The notes under the pieces: generated by a model
Told to the model about the DNA's origin: nothing
Database searches by the model: none
What the model saw: the letters and a program-made list of their open reading frames with translations, nothing else
Assembly (NCBI GenBank): GCA_964484195.1
Contig: CAZAER010000001.1
Location: 496,001 to 560,000 of the forward strand
Origin: JALHOP01 sp964484195
GTDB taxonomy: Bacteria > Myxococcota > XYA12-FULL-58-9 > JALHOP01
DNA: 64,000 nt
Reading direction: 5' to 3'
Program-made: the position numbers and the translations under genes
In this document: positions 1 through 8,307 of the stretch, piece by piece
How the letters are laid out: every line of letters begins with the position of its first letter
Position numbering within the stretch: position 1 is the first letter of the stretch

Positions 1-1733
1 TCGCCGACGAGCTGACGACGCTGCGCGCCAGCTGTCGAGCGGTCGAACGCCAAGCGCTCGAGGTGAGGGAGCGAGAAACCCGTCTGCCCGGTGCCGAGGT
101 TCATGAGCACGGTCTTGTGCTTCAAGCGCACGTAGTCGTCGTGGCCGAAGGCATCGTTGTCCGTGGCGTTGATGACGAACAGGCCCTCTTTGGCGAGCTC
201 GTTGCCGAGCGTCGCCTCGTCGATGATGTCGACGCCTCGGGCCATGAGGCTCTCGCGCTGGAGGCGACCCTCGGGCGTCGAGAGAAGGGGATCGACGACG
301 GCAATCGATTGACCGAGCGCGAGCAGGCCGTCGACGACGGCGCCGCCGATGATCTTGCCCGCGCCGCCGTACACCAGGAAGCGCCTTCCGGTACGCAGCA
401 CATCGACTTCGCTCTCGAGGAGCTTTTCGATCTCGGGAAAAAGGCCGATGAGCGTCGGCGTGAAGACGAAGCGCTCGTAGCGTCGCTTGGCCTCCGAGGT
501 GGCCATGACGGTCAACGCCACCTGCTCGAGGCCAGGGGGCATGCGGTCGATCTCCGGGACCTCGCTCGTGGTGTGGGAGCAGGCGTTGATCGGCACGTTC
601 GGGTAGCGCTCACGGAGCTCGCCAACGACGCCCCAAGACCGGACGCCCTGCAGGTGCACGTTGACCGTGCGCGGCTCGCCGCCGGCCCAGCACCGATTGA
701 CGTCGATGACAGCTTGCTCGAGGAGGCCTTCAGCGGCCCATTGCAGGTTCTTGTGGGGCAACCCTTCGGCGTCGAGGCTCACGCGGTGGCTCTGGATGCC
801 GAACATGCGTTCGCACAGGTCCATGACCACGGGGTCGGCCGAGTGCGGCTTCCAGGCGACACGAATGTCGCGGCCGGCGAGCCCCGAAACCATCGTGAGG
901 TGTCTGAAGAGGTCGACCTTGTCCGCCAAAGCGTGCTCGGTGGTCACGAGCAGGGTTCCCGCGAGAGCGCCGCGCTCGCCGCGGATGTCGGCGTAGCTCT
1001 CCATTAGGGGCGTTGCGAGGGGGATCTGCGAGAGAGCCGCGAGGCGGACGCGGAGGTCGCGCGGCAAGTCATCGATGCGAAGGTCGTAGGGGCCTTTCTT
1101 GCCCAGCGACCACTCCGGAATGAACGGGTAGATCTCGCGCAGGAGGTCAGCGTCGTGCGTCGAGAAGTCCTTCCAGCCGAAGGCGGTAAGGCCGCGCGGC
1201 CCGAAGGTCTCCTTGAACTCCGCGACAGCGGACGCGTAGCTCGTGCCCTCTGGCAAGCCGAAGAGGAAGCTCGCGAAGTGAGCAGCGAGCAAGAGATTGG
1301 GCTCGTCACCCAAACGGTCGATGGGTCGATCGAGGTGCGCGGCGAGCTCGGTGGCTCGCAGCTCGGCGAAGTAACCGGATTCGCATCGGCGTCGCGCGCC
1401 CGCGCCCTGGAGCCAGACCTCGTGGGCCGACAGCTGTGGATGCTCCGCGAGCTCGGCGATGGTCCGAGCAACGTCGTCGCGGCGTTGATGAGCGGGTACC
1501 GGGGTGCGTGCGACGACGAGCCTGCCCTCGCTTCGGCGATAGGTGAGGGCACGCTGCGCGTCATCGAGCCACGCGCGGTTTCGCGTGACGCGGTCGATCG
1601 TCGTCTTCGGCTCTGCGCGCGGCGCCGGCGCGAAAGGAACTACGAGCGGTGCTGGTCCCTGCACGATGGGCGCCGGGCTCAGCGCCTCGAGCCAGTGCGG
1701 GCTAGCGAACCTGATTGGGTCTGTTCCGTTCAC
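1..1733 (-). CDS. Unrecognised large protein with a C-terminal Rossmann-like nucleotide-binding segment (partial, stop lies before base 1)
   Basis: 577 codons are visible from a GTG start at 1733 and the frame is open to the window edge. I do not recognise the family. Residues 455-464 (YGGAGKIIGG), followed by a hydrophobic strand ending in VVD near 479-481, look like a dinucleotide-binding glycine loop. Residues 522-525 (NATD) and 545-549 (NLGTG) fit later strands of the same fold. Upstream, 265-320 reads as a second alpha/beta segment. The layout recalls adenosylhomocysteinase-like or D-hydroxyacid dehydrogenase-like proteins, but no catalytic signature confirms this. The N-terminus (about 1-45) is Pro/Ala-rich with no signal peptide. 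It is divergent from the Crp-type gene, with only 17 bases between the two GTG starts, so one or both starts may be annotated too early. The frame is sure; function is unknown. Confidence 0.75.
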   Translation of the reverse strand, partial: MNGTDPIRFASPHWLEALSPAPIVQGPAPLVVPFAPAPRAEPKTTIDRVTRNRAWLDDAQRALTYRRSEGRLVVARTPVPAHQRRDDVARTIAELAEHPQLSAHEVWLQGAGARRRCESGYFAELRATELAAHLDRPIDRLGDEPNLLLAAHFASFLFGLPEGTSYASAVAEFKETFGPRGLTAFGWKDFSTHDADLLREIYPFIPEWSLGKKGPYDLRIDDLPRDLRVRLAALSQIPLATPLMESYADIRGERGALAGTLLVTTEHALADKVDLFRHLTMVSGLAGRDIRVAWKPHSADPVVMDLCERMFGIQSHRVSLDAEGLPHKNLQWAAEGLLEQAVIDVNRCWAGGEPRTVNVHLQGVRSWGVVGELRERYPNVPINACSHTTSEVPEIDRMPPGLEQVALTVMATSEAKRRYERFVFTPTLIGLFPEIEKLLESEVDVLRTGRRFLVYGGAGKIIGGAVVDGLLALGQSIAVVDPLLSTPEGRLQRESLMARGVDIIDEATLGNELAKEGLFVINATDNDAFGHDDYVRLKHKTVLMNLGTGQTGFSLPHLERLAFDRSTAGAQRRQLVG

Positions 1734-1750
1734 GATGTTAAGACAACCGC

Positions 1751-2518
1751 GTGGAAGCCTATGCTTTGCTGCGGCGTGCCCCCCTGTTTGCCGAGGTCGA
1801 CGATACGGAGCTGCGTCGTGTAGCCGGTCGATGCAGCGTCCGTATTCTCGGTGCAGGGGACGTCCTGGTGCGTGCGGGATCGCCGCAAAGGGAGGTCATC
1901 TTCCTGGCGACCGGTGGAGTCGTGCTTTACCGGCGAAATGCGCGCCTCGATGCCACGATGGCACTCGGCATGCTCACCGCTCCCTCCATTTTCGGGGACG
2001 CCGAATGGGCCGCGGGAGTGCCTTGGATGGTCAGTGGCAGGGCCGAGGTCGACTCGACGATCGTCGGTATCGAGAACGCCGCCTACGCTCGGCTATCGCA
2101 GAACCCGGCGGTCGCGTACCGCATGTACCGCGACGCATGCGTTCGCCATCTGCTCGCGAACCACACCGCTCAGGTAATGGCGATTTACGACGTCGAGACG
2201 CGACTCCTCCGTTTGCTGCTCGACCACGGCGCGCGGGTCGGCCGGCGTACCGGCGATGCGATGATCATCGCCGAGCCCATCGGGCCGGTCGCCTTGGCGG
2301 CGCATCTGGGTGTCAACCGCCGCACCATCACCCGTGCGCTCAAGTCGATCGAAACACAGGGGTGGCTGGTCCGCGAAGACGCGCACTGGACCCTCAAGCG
2401 CTTGCGCGAGATGGAGGGTATCTTGCCGCCGCATCTCCTCGGTCTGTCGACGAGTAGCGGCGAGCAAGGGCCGGTGTTCAGTCGCTGGTCCGGAAGCCTC
2501 AACCGCGATAGCGACTGA
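1751..2518 (+). CDS. Crp/Fnr family transcriptional regulator
   Basis: A 255-residue cytoplasmic DNA-binding regulator. Residues about 5-115 form a cyclic-nucleotide-binding-type beta-roll: the opening LLRRAPLFAEVDDTELRRVA is typical of the family. A long dimerisation helix follows (about 130-160). The winged helix near 175-210 holds the recognition motif LGVNRRTITRALKSI. No cysteine cluster for an Fnr-type iron-sulfur centre is present, and the phosphate-binding cassette is not clearly conserved, so the effector cannot be named. The GTG start at 1751 gives a complete N-terminal domain. Its 3' end overlaps the convergent small gene by 20 bases. The divergent neighbour is a plausible but unproven target. 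Confidence 0.88.
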   Translation: MEAYALLRRAPLFAEVDDTELRRVAGRCSVRILGAGDVLVRAGSPQREVIFLATGGVVLYRRNARLDATMALGMLTAPSIFGDAEWAAGVPWMVSGRAEVDSTIVGIENAAYARLSQNPAVAYRMYRDACVRHLLANHTAQVMAIYDVETRLLRLLLDHGARVGRRTGDAMIIAEPIGPVALAAHLGVNRRTITRALKSIETQGWLVREDAHWTLKRLREMEGILPPHLLGLSTSSGEQGPVFSRWSGSLNRDSD

Positions 2519-2744
2519 GCCGGGCGTAGTTCGTCATCATCTTGCCGGCGGCGTAGCCACCGACCATGGCGAGTCCCCACGGGTTCCACAACAACGGGTT
2601 CGCCATCATGCCCACGAGCACGGTCTTCTCGCGCACGGCCTCGGCCCACTCGGCGCGGGCCGCGTCGCGCTTTTTTGGGGCCGCGTCGTTGTTGATGTCC
2701 TGAAGCATCTGCATGCGGCGGCTAATGATCATGGGAGCCAACAT
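2499..2744 (-). CDS. Small hypothetical membrane-associated protein
   Basis: An 81-residue protein. The ATG at 2744 was chosen because AGGAG lies a few bases upstream on the minus strand; a longer in-frame start would put this ribosome site inside the gene. The N-terminal half is charged (many D, K and R), and the middle is hydrophobic (LVGMMANPLLWNPWGLAMVG), enough for one weak membrane span. No family is recognised. It lies downstream of the lpx operon in the same direction, but a 107-base gap suggests its own promoter. I see nothing definite in that gap. Confidence 0.6.
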   Translation of the reverse strand: MLAPMIISRRMQMLQDINNDAAPKKRDAARAEWAEAVREKTVLVGMMANPLLWNPWGLAMVGGYAAGKMMTNYARLSRYRG

Positions 2745-2851
2745 CGTTCTCTCTCCTGGTAGGGGGAGAAGAGTTCTCGGCCGCAGCAGGCGCGCCACCG
2801 AAGACGCTGGGAAAAATGTCCCAGGGATTTTTCGTTCGTTGCTGCCGCGAC

Positions 2852-3799
2852 CTAGGAGAGAGGAGCGGTGAGAGCTTGCTTGACCGCTTCGGCGAGCTCG
2901 AGCGCGCGGATGCCGGCGGGGCCGTCGACCCGCGGCCGCCCGTTCTCGAGAATGCAGCGAATGAAGTCGCGGTCCTGCAACTGCAGCGCGTCGCCTTGTT
3001 GCACTTCCACGGGCTCACCGGAGATCTGCGGCCAGGTGCTTCCGGGCTCGGGCGGCAAGCGTCGCACCGATTTCACCTCGCGCGCCGCGCAGTCGATGGA
3101 GACGTAGCGCTCCTTGGTGAACAGGCGGATCTTGCGCACCGGCTCGAGGCTCGCGCGGCCAGCGGAGATTTGCGCCACGGTACCGTCCTCGAACTGGAGA
3201 CGCGCCGCCGCCATGTCGATCTCGCTGGTGATGATCGGCACGCCGACACTGCGGGCCTCGACCAGCTTGGCCGAGATGAGGGCGCCGACGATGTCGAGGT
3301 CGTGGATCATCAGATCGAGGATGACGTCGACGTCGGTGCTGCGGCCGGAGAAGGGCGCGAGTCGCTCGGCGACGATGTAGCCGGGCTTGTCGACCATGGC
3401 GAGAGCGGCGGTGACCGCCGGGTTCCAGCGCTCGGTGTGCCCGACTTGCAAGACGCGCCCACGCTTCGCCGCGGCCTCGACCAACGCGGTTGCTTCGCTC
3501 ATCGTCGCGGTGATTGGCTTCTCGACGAGCACGTGACACTGGCGCTCGATGGCTTCGTGCGCGATAGCGGAGTGAGTTCGCGTCGGAGTCGCGACGATGA
3601 CGGCATCGACCGTGTCGCGCAGATCCGCCAGGGTGGAGTACGCCGGCACCTTGTGGAGAGCACCGAGCCTCTGGCGTTTCTCTTCGACGGGATCGATGAC
3701 ACCGATCAGCTGGGCGCGTTCGTCGGCGACGATTTTCTGACAGTGATAGGTGCCGAGGTGACCGCCGCCGACCACGGCGACGCGAACTTTGCCTGTCAT
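2852..3799 (-). CDS. Gfo/Idh/MocA family NAD(P)-dependent oxidoreductase, possibly acting on a UDP-sugar for lipid A
   Basis: A 315-residue cytoplasmic oxidoreductase. The N-terminal Rossmann fold starts with VAVVGGGHLG (about 6-15), and the family motif EKP, with its conserved lysine, lies near residue 95. The C-terminal half is the usual alpha/beta substrate domain. Its ATG overlaps the lpxI stop by four bases (ATGA), so translation is probably coupled. A Gfo/Idh member inside an lpx operon is seen in other bacteria. In Acidithiobacillus and Leptospira, GnnA of this superfamily oxidises UDP-GlcNAc at C3 so that GnnB can aminate it for amide-linked lipid A. No GnnB-like aminotransferase is in this operon, so that role is inference only. 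Confidence 0.85.
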   Translation of the reverse strand: MTGKVRVAVVGGGHLGTYHCQKIVADERAQLIGVIDPVEEKRQRLGALHKVPAYSTLADLRDTVDAVIVATPTRTHSAIAHEAIERQCHVLVEKPITATMSEATALVEAAAKRGRVLQVGHTERWNPAVTAALAMVDKPGYIVAERLAPFSGRSTDVDVILDLMIHDLDIVGALISAKLVEARSVGVPIITSEIDMAAARLQFEDGTVAQISAGRASLEPVRKIRLFTKERYVSIDCAAREVKSVRRLPPEPGSTWPQISGEPVEVQQGDALQLQDRDFIRCILENGRPRVDGPAGIRALELAEAVKQALTAPLS

Positions 3800-4650
3800 G
3801 ATGCCGCCGCCGTGATGATTTCGTTGCTCGTGAGCCCGACGACGACGAGCCCCGCCGCGTCGGCTTCGTTCACGAACTGCTCGGGCTCGAGGATGAGCGT
3901 GCGTCCCGCCTCGATACCGAGGACGCGCACGCCGGCGTCGCGCATCGACACCAGGGTCTTCGGGCCGATGGCCGGAACGTCGAAGCGCATGTCTTGTTTG
4001 GGCTTGGCGACCTTCACGATGACCGCGCCTTTCTTGCCGGTGAGCTCGCCGGCTCGGGCAATGCATGCGTCGGTGCCCTCGATGGCTTCCAGGGCGACGA
4101 CGGCGCCGTCTTTCACGACGACGGTCTGACCGATGTCGAGCTTGCCGATCTCACGCGCGATGACGAGGCCATAGCGCAGGTCTTGCCACTCGCGCGGCTC
4201 GGGCTTGCGCTTGGTCATCACGCCCTCGGGCGCCAGGGCTTCCGGCATGAAGACCGTCGAGTCGATGATGGTGACGCCTGCCTTCTCGAACTCCTGCGCG
4301 ACCGCGCGTAACATGCCGTCGTCGCGGCGGATGGCGGCGCGAGCCAGCAGCTTCATGGCGAGGAAGTCTGGACGGGCGCGCTCGAACAGGCGTGTCTTGC
4401 GCACGCCGCCCGCCATCGCGGCCTGGGTGCAGCCACCTTTGACGAAGGCCTCGATCATCGGCCGGAGCTGGCCGACCTTCACCCAGGTCATGGCGTCGAC
4501 TTCGCGAGCGACCTCGGGCTTGGTCTCGCCTTTCATGCCGACGGCGATGACCTTGAGGCCACGCTTCTTGGCGGCACGCGCGAAGAAGATGGGAAAGGTT
4601 CCGTTGCCCGCGATGAGCCCGATGCGGTCGACGGGCTCGGTACTGCTCAC
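3796..4650 (-). CDS. lpxI: UDP-2,3-diacylglucosamine pyrophosphatase LpxI
   Basis: A 284-residue enzyme of the LpxI (DUF1009) family, which hydrolyses UDP-2,3-diacylglucosamine to lipid X in organisms lacking LpxH. The N-terminus has the family pattern IGLIAGNGTFPIFFARAAKK, and the C-terminal domain contains GPKTLVSM and the closing GLTSN segment. The GTG start at 4650 overlaps the lpxA stop by four bases (GTGA), and the stop overlaps the next ATG in the same way, giving a tightly coupled lpxA-lpxI-oxidoreductase block. Length matches the family (about 270-290). An in-frame upstream extension exists but lies inside lpxA. lpxB and lpxC are not in the window. Confidence 0.92.
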   Translation of the reverse strand: MSSTEPVDRIGLIAGNGTFPIFFARAAKKRGLKVIAVGMKGETKPEVAREVDAMTWVKVGQLRPMIEAFVKGGCTQAAMAGGVRKTRLFERARPDFLAMKLLARAAIRRDDGMLRAVAQEFEKAGVTIIDSTVFMPEALAPEGVMTKRKPEPREWQDLRYGLVIAREIGKLDIGQTVVVKDGAVVALEAIEGTDACIARAGELTGKKGAVIVKVAKPKQDMRFDVPAIGPKTLVSMRDAGVRVLGIEAGRTLILEPEQFVNEADAAGLVVVGLTSNEIITAAAS

Positions 4651-5459
4651 GTCTCGTCCGGCTCGTTCGCCCCGATCGGCCGGGCCGAGGCCACGCCGCG
4701 CTTCGAGGCACGGATGAAAGCGACGAGCTCGGCGACGTCCTCGCTCTTGGGGGCGAGCTCTTTCTCGGCGCGGTCGAGGCCCTCGGAGCGTGTGCGCTCG
4801 GGGTAGAAGATCATCTTGAAGCTCTCGCGCAGCGCGCCCAGACGCTCGCGGCTCCAGCCGCCGCGCTTCAAGCCGACGACATTGAGACCCGCGAGCTCGG
4901 CGCGGTCGCCTTGCGCGATGCACCACGGCGGGATGTCCTGCGAGACCATGGCGCCGCCGGCGAGGAATGCCGCACGGCCGATACGCACGAACTGATGAAT
5001 CGCCGCCAGTCCGCTCATGCGGACTTCGTTCTCGAGCGTGACGTGGCCGGCGAGGGTCGCCGAGTTCGCCATGATGACGTTGTCGCCGATGATGCAATCG
5101 TGGGCGACATGCGCGTAAGCCATGAGCAGGCAGCGGCTACCGATGCGCGTCTCCATGTGACCGCCGGCGGTGCCCATGTTGATGGTCACGCCTTCGCGGA
5201 TGACGTTCTCGTCGCCGATGATGACACGCGCCGGTTCACCCTTGAATTTGAGGTCCTGGGGCGGTCCGCCGAGCGCGGCGAACGGGTGAATGACGTTCTT
5301 GGCGCCGATGGTCGTGTCGTTGTCGACGACGACGTGCGAGAGCAGCTTGGTCTCGCGGCCGATCTTGACGCGCGGGCCGATGACGCACAGCGGGCCGATC
5401 TCCGCCGTCGGATCGATCTCGGCGCCCTTATGAACGACTGCTGTCGGATGAATCGCCAT
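4647..5459 (-). CDS. lpxA: UDP-N-acetylglucosamine O-acyltransferase LpxA
   Basis: A 270-residue cytoplasmic acyltransferase for the first step of lipid A synthesis. Hexapeptide repeats of the left-handed beta-helix run from about residue 5 to 180 (HPTAVVHKGAEI at the N-terminus). The catalytic-region histidines are in AHVAHDC (His117 and His120), and the C-terminal helical domain follows. The ATG at 5459 is preferred over the in-frame GTG at 5465 because GAGG sits six bases upstream of it. The gene begins inside the end of lpxD (32-base overlap). Length and motifs are normal. No fabZ lies between lpxD and lpxA, unlike in enterobacteria. Confidence 0.95.
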   Translation of the reverse strand: MAIHPTAVVHKGAEIDPTAEIGPLCVIGPRVKIGRETKLLSHVVVDNDTTIGAKNVIHPFAALGGPPQDLKFKGEPARVIIGDENVIREGVTINMGTAGGHMETRIGSRCLLMAYAHVAHDCIIGDNVIMANSATLAGHVTLENEVRMSGLAAIHQFVRIGRAAFLAGGAMVSQDIPPWCIAQGDRAELAGLNVVGLKRGGWSRERLGALRESFKMIFYPERTRSEGLDRAEKELAPKSEDVAELVAFIRASKRGVASARPIGANEPDET

Positions 5460-6492
5460 CGACACCCTCTGCGCTCGCGTACTTACCTAGAATCTTGCGT
5501 TCGAGCTCGCGCACACGCTTGCGCAGCTCCGGGAGCATCGCCACGACGGCCATGCTCTTCACCCATTTGGCGTGCGGGATAGCCGGTGTGCCACCATAAA
5601 CACCAGCGGCGGCGATGCGGCCAGCAGCCGCGGCGCGGCCCGCGAGAGTGACATCGGACGCCACGGTCACGTGCCCAGTCACGCCGGTCTGGGCGCCCAT
5701 GACGACACGGTCTCCCAACGTGGTGCTGCCGGCAACTCCCGACTGGCTGACGATGACGCAGTCGCTACCGGTCGCGACGTTGTGGCCAATCTGCACGAGG
5801 TTGTCGATCTTGGTGCCGCGGCCGATGCGGGTGACGCCGAAGGTGGCTCGGTCGATGGTGCTGTTGGCGCCGATCTCGACGTCGTCCTCGAGGATGACGA
5901 TGCCGACCTGCGGGATCTTGTGACGCTTGCCGGCGGCGTCGGGGGCGTAGCCGAAACCATCCGATCCGATGACACCGTTGGGTTGCACGATGACGCGATC
6001 GCCGAGCTCGCAGCGATTCATCACCTTGGCGCCGGGGTGCAGCAAGCAGTCGGCTCCGACCTTGGCGTCGCGGCCAACGTACGCGAGTGGCTCGATGATG
6101 GTGCGCTCACCGATCACCGCACCGGCCTCGACGACCGCGCCCACGCGAACGACGGTGGTGGGGTGGAGGCGGGCGTCCTTGTGGACGAACGAGCCGGGCT
6201 CCGCTCCCGCCGGGTGCTTCGGCGCCGGGTTCAGGTGTTGGGCGATGGTTTGCATCGCGAGGTAGGGATTGGCGCAAACCAGCTGCGCGCAGGGCGCTCG
6301 TTCGAGCGCCTGCATGACGATGACAGCGCCTGCGCGGGTCGTCGCCACCTTGCTCGCGTACTTCGCGTTGGCGAGGAAGGTGATGTCGCTCGGGCCTGCG
6401 CTCGTCAGATCCGCGACGCCGCGGATCTCACGTGTAGCGTCCCCGATCACGGCACCGTCGACCAACCCGGCCAACGCTCCGACCGTCATCAT
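5428..6492 (-). CDS. lpxD: UDP-3-O-acylglucosamine N-acyltransferase LpxD
   Basis: A 354-residue lipid A enzyme that adds the N-linked acyl chain to UDP-3-O-acylglucosamine. Residues about 1-95 are the uridine-binding LpxD N-terminal domain (DITFLANAKY). Hexapeptide repeats follow from about 100 to 320, including the catalytic region NLVQIGHNV, and a C-terminal helix (LRKRVRELERKI) closes the trimer. Two ATGs (6492, 6489) are adjacent, and the first is used here. It starts five bases after the skp stop. The C-terminus overlaps the lpxA start. Confidence 0.95.
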   Translation of the reverse strand: MMTVGALAGLVDGAVIGDATREIRGVADLTSAGPSDITFLANAKYASKVATTRAGAVIVMQALERAPCAQLVCANPYLAMQTIAQHLNPAPKHPAGAEPGSFVHKDARLHPTTVVRVGAVVEAGAVIGERTIIEPLAYVGRDAKVGADCLLHPGAKVMNRCELGDRVIVQPNGVIGSDGFGYAPDAAGKRHKIPQVGIVILEDDVEIGANSTIDRATFGVTRIGRGTKIDNLVQIGHNVATGSDCVIVSQSGVAGSTTLGDRVVMGAQTGVTGHVTVASDVTLAGRAAAAGRIAAAGVYGGTPAIPHAKWVKSMAVVAMLPELRKRVRELERKILGKYASAEGVDGDSSDSSRS

Positions 6493-6497
6493 GGGTG

Positions 6498-7055
6498 CTA
6501 CTTCTTGTTGGAGGCTGCGGCGGCTTCTTTAGCGGTGCTGGTGCCGTACTCTTTGTTGTATTCGCGAATGACCTGGTCGGTGATGTCGAGGTGGCGCTTG
6601 TAGTAGAGGACGCCGTCACCGATATCGAGGATCATGCTGTAGCTCTCGCGGTCGCCGAGCTTCTCGACCACCTTGCGGAGCTTGCGCGTGATGTCCTGCA
6701 CCAGCGCGCCTTCGCGCTTCGACAGGTCCTGCTGCAGCTGCATGTACGTCTGCTGCAGCTGGGCGAAGTCCTTCTGCAGCTCGTCCTGCTTCTGCTGCTT
6801 GACCTCGGGCTTCATCATCGCGGACTTGGCGTCGAACTCGTCCTTCTTGGCCTTCAGCTTGTTCTGGGCCTCGTCGAGCTGCTTCTGCTTGCCGTCGAAG
6901 TCCTTCTTCAGCTGCTCTTTGGCTTGCTTGCTGTCTTCGAGCTCGTTGAAGGCGCGAGCCATGTCGACGTAGCCGACCTTGTCATTGGCGGATGCGGTCG
7001 CGGCGAGCAGGGACGAGGCGACCACGGCAAGGAAGGGCAGTTTGAGGTGCTTCAT
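6498..7055 (-). CDS. skp: Periplasmic OmpH/Skp family chaperone
   Basis: A 185-residue exported chaperone for outer-membrane proteins. A signal peptide with cleavage near ATASA-N (about residue 23) precedes the OmpH core. The core starts with KVGYVDMARAFNE and continues as a long charged coiled coil rich in K, Q, D and E (about 45-120), the tentacles of the Skp trimer. It is the first gene of the skp-lpxD-lpxA-lpxI operon. bamA, which usually precedes it, is absent here: the upstream gene is divergent and unrelated. The promoter and a structured leader would lie between 7056 and 7191. Confidence 0.93.
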   Translation of the reverse strand: MKHLKLPFLAVVASSLLAATASANDKVGYVDMARAFNELEDSKQAKEQLKKDFDGKQKQLDEAQNKLKAKKDEFDAKSAMMKPEVKQQKQDELQKDFAQLQQTYMQLQQDLSKREGALVQDITRKLRKVVEKLGDRESYSMILDIGDGVLYYKRHLDITDQVIREYNKEYGTSTAKEAAAASNKK

Positions 7056-7075
7056 AGCGCACGATTCTCCGGTCT

Positions 7076-7108
7076 GGGCTCGGATTGGACGCTCGTAAGC
7101 GTGAGCCC
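7076..7108 (-). promoter_or_regulatory. Hairpin in the leader of the skp-lpx operon
   Basis: On the minus strand, an outer stem GGGCTC/GAGCCC encloses an inner hairpin ACGCT-TACG-AGCGT, with a seven-base bulge on one side. It sits 21-53 bases before the skp ATG, so it would lie in the 5' untranslated region if the promoter is upstream. It could stabilise or control the message. The rest of the 136-base divergent gap shows no clear promoter. Confidence 0.35.
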
Positions 7109-7191
7109 ATTTCAGTCGGCGCGGGACTATCGCAATGGGGTGGAACCGTCAACGTTTGCAGGAGATCGGAAAAAGCCACACAATACCGCCC

Positions 7192-8217
7192 GTGTCCTCT
7201 CACGAAACACTTGGCCTCATCCTCGTCCGCGAAGGATTGATCACCCGGCCGCAGCTCTATGACGCCCTACGCCTGCAGCGGCAGAACAATCGCCTCCTGG
7301 GCACCTGCCTTTTGACCCTGGGTTACGTCGAAGCCGACCGCTTGCTCGCGATCCTCGCCAAGCAGCTCGCAGTGCCCGCTTTGCCGCGGGGACTGCTGAT
7401 TCGGGCCTCTCAGGAGGCGGTAAAGCGCGTGCCCGCCGAGGTCGCCCACCGCCTGCGCGTCGTTCCTTACTCTTGGGACGGGGAGATGCTGGGTGTCGCT
7501 GTCGCGGACGGCCGCGTGTTGAACCACCTGCACGAGGTGGCGCTCCACGCCAAGGCCGCGATCGGCGCCTACGTCGCGCTCGAGACCGAGATCGAAGAAA
7601 CTCTCGGAAAGCTTTACCCGAGCTTGCGCGGTGTCACCGCGCCGCCGACGCTTTCGGGGCGCGCGCGGCCGCCGACCCTGAGCGTCGCCACGGCGCCGAA
7701 GGCAGAAGCTCCGCCAAAGCGGTCAACACTCGCGTCGCCACCGTCGTTCCCGGCGATCGAGAAGTGCTCGCTCTACGAAGCGGTCGAGAAGATCTACGAG
7801 GCCGAGACGGTACGCAGCGTCGGTCGCGCGGTCGCTCAGGCGTTGCTCAACTATTTCCAGCGTGTCGTCGTGTTCGAGCGCCTGGGCACGAACTTCAAGG
7901 TCGTTGCCTACGGCGGCGTTACGCCATCGCGCGCCGATGGTGCGCTCGAAGACCTGCCGCAGGTGACCGCACACGCCAAGGCCAAGGGCCTCGTCCACGG
8001 CCTGTCGAACAACGACGCACGTGCGTCGGAGCTTGCCCGCTATTTCGGACTGGGAGCCGCGGCGACCTTCCTCTTGGCGCCGATCGCGCCCGATCACAGT
8101 CACGCCTTGGTTGCCTACGGCGACAACGGCGACCTCGATGACACCTACGACGATCTCCACGAGCTCGAGATGCTCGTGAAAGAGGCCGACACGGCGTTGC
8201 ATCTCCTCGAAAACTGA
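7192..8217 (+). CDS. Stand-alone MshEN-like (GspE N-terminal) domain protein
   Basis: 341 residues from the GTG at 7192; an ATG at 7135 would add 19 residues that do not look conserved. Neither start has a convincing ribosome site. Residues about 3-70 match the MshEN/GspE N-terminal fold, typically a nucleotide or cyclic-di-GMP binding module: LGLILVREGLITRPQLYDALRLQRQ, then LGYVEADRLLAILAKQLAVP. A second half-module follows. A Pro/Ala linker (about 145-180) leads to a C-terminal domain that could be GAF-like (SVGRAVAQALLNYFQRVVVFE). There is no ATPase domain, so this is a regulator or scaffold, not a secretion motor. It precedes the TonB operon by 90 bases; a functional link is unproven. Confidence 0.75.
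   Translation: MSSHETLGLILVREGLITRPQLYDALRLQRQNNRLLGTCLLTLGYVEADRLLAILAKQLAVPALPRGLLIRASQEAVKRVPAEVAHRLRVVPYSWDGEMLGVAVADGRVLNHLHEVALHAKAAIGAYVALETEIEETLGKLYPSLRGVTAPPTLSGRARPPTLSVATAPKAEAPPKRSTLASPPSFPAIEKCSLYEAVEKIYEAETVRSVGRAVAQALLNYFQRVVVFERLGTNFKVVAYGGVTPSRADGALEDLPQVTAHAKAKGLVHGLSNNDARASELARYFGLGAAATFLLAPIAPDHSHALVAYGDNGDLDDTYDDLHELEMLVKEADTALHLLEN
7711..7722 (+). repeat. Iterated 12-mer CCGCCAAAGCGG, copy 1
   Basis: Within the MshEN-like gene, read as Pro-Pro-Lys-Arg. This copy is in a different reading frame from most others, which argues against a protein motif as the cause. Confidence 0.6.
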
Positions 8218-8307
8218 AGAGCCGCTCGATCGCGCCACATTCTCGTCGCCAAGGCTTGGCGTCGTCGTCATCATCGCGTCACGCGAGGCGCCTAACTCGA
8301 GCATGCA

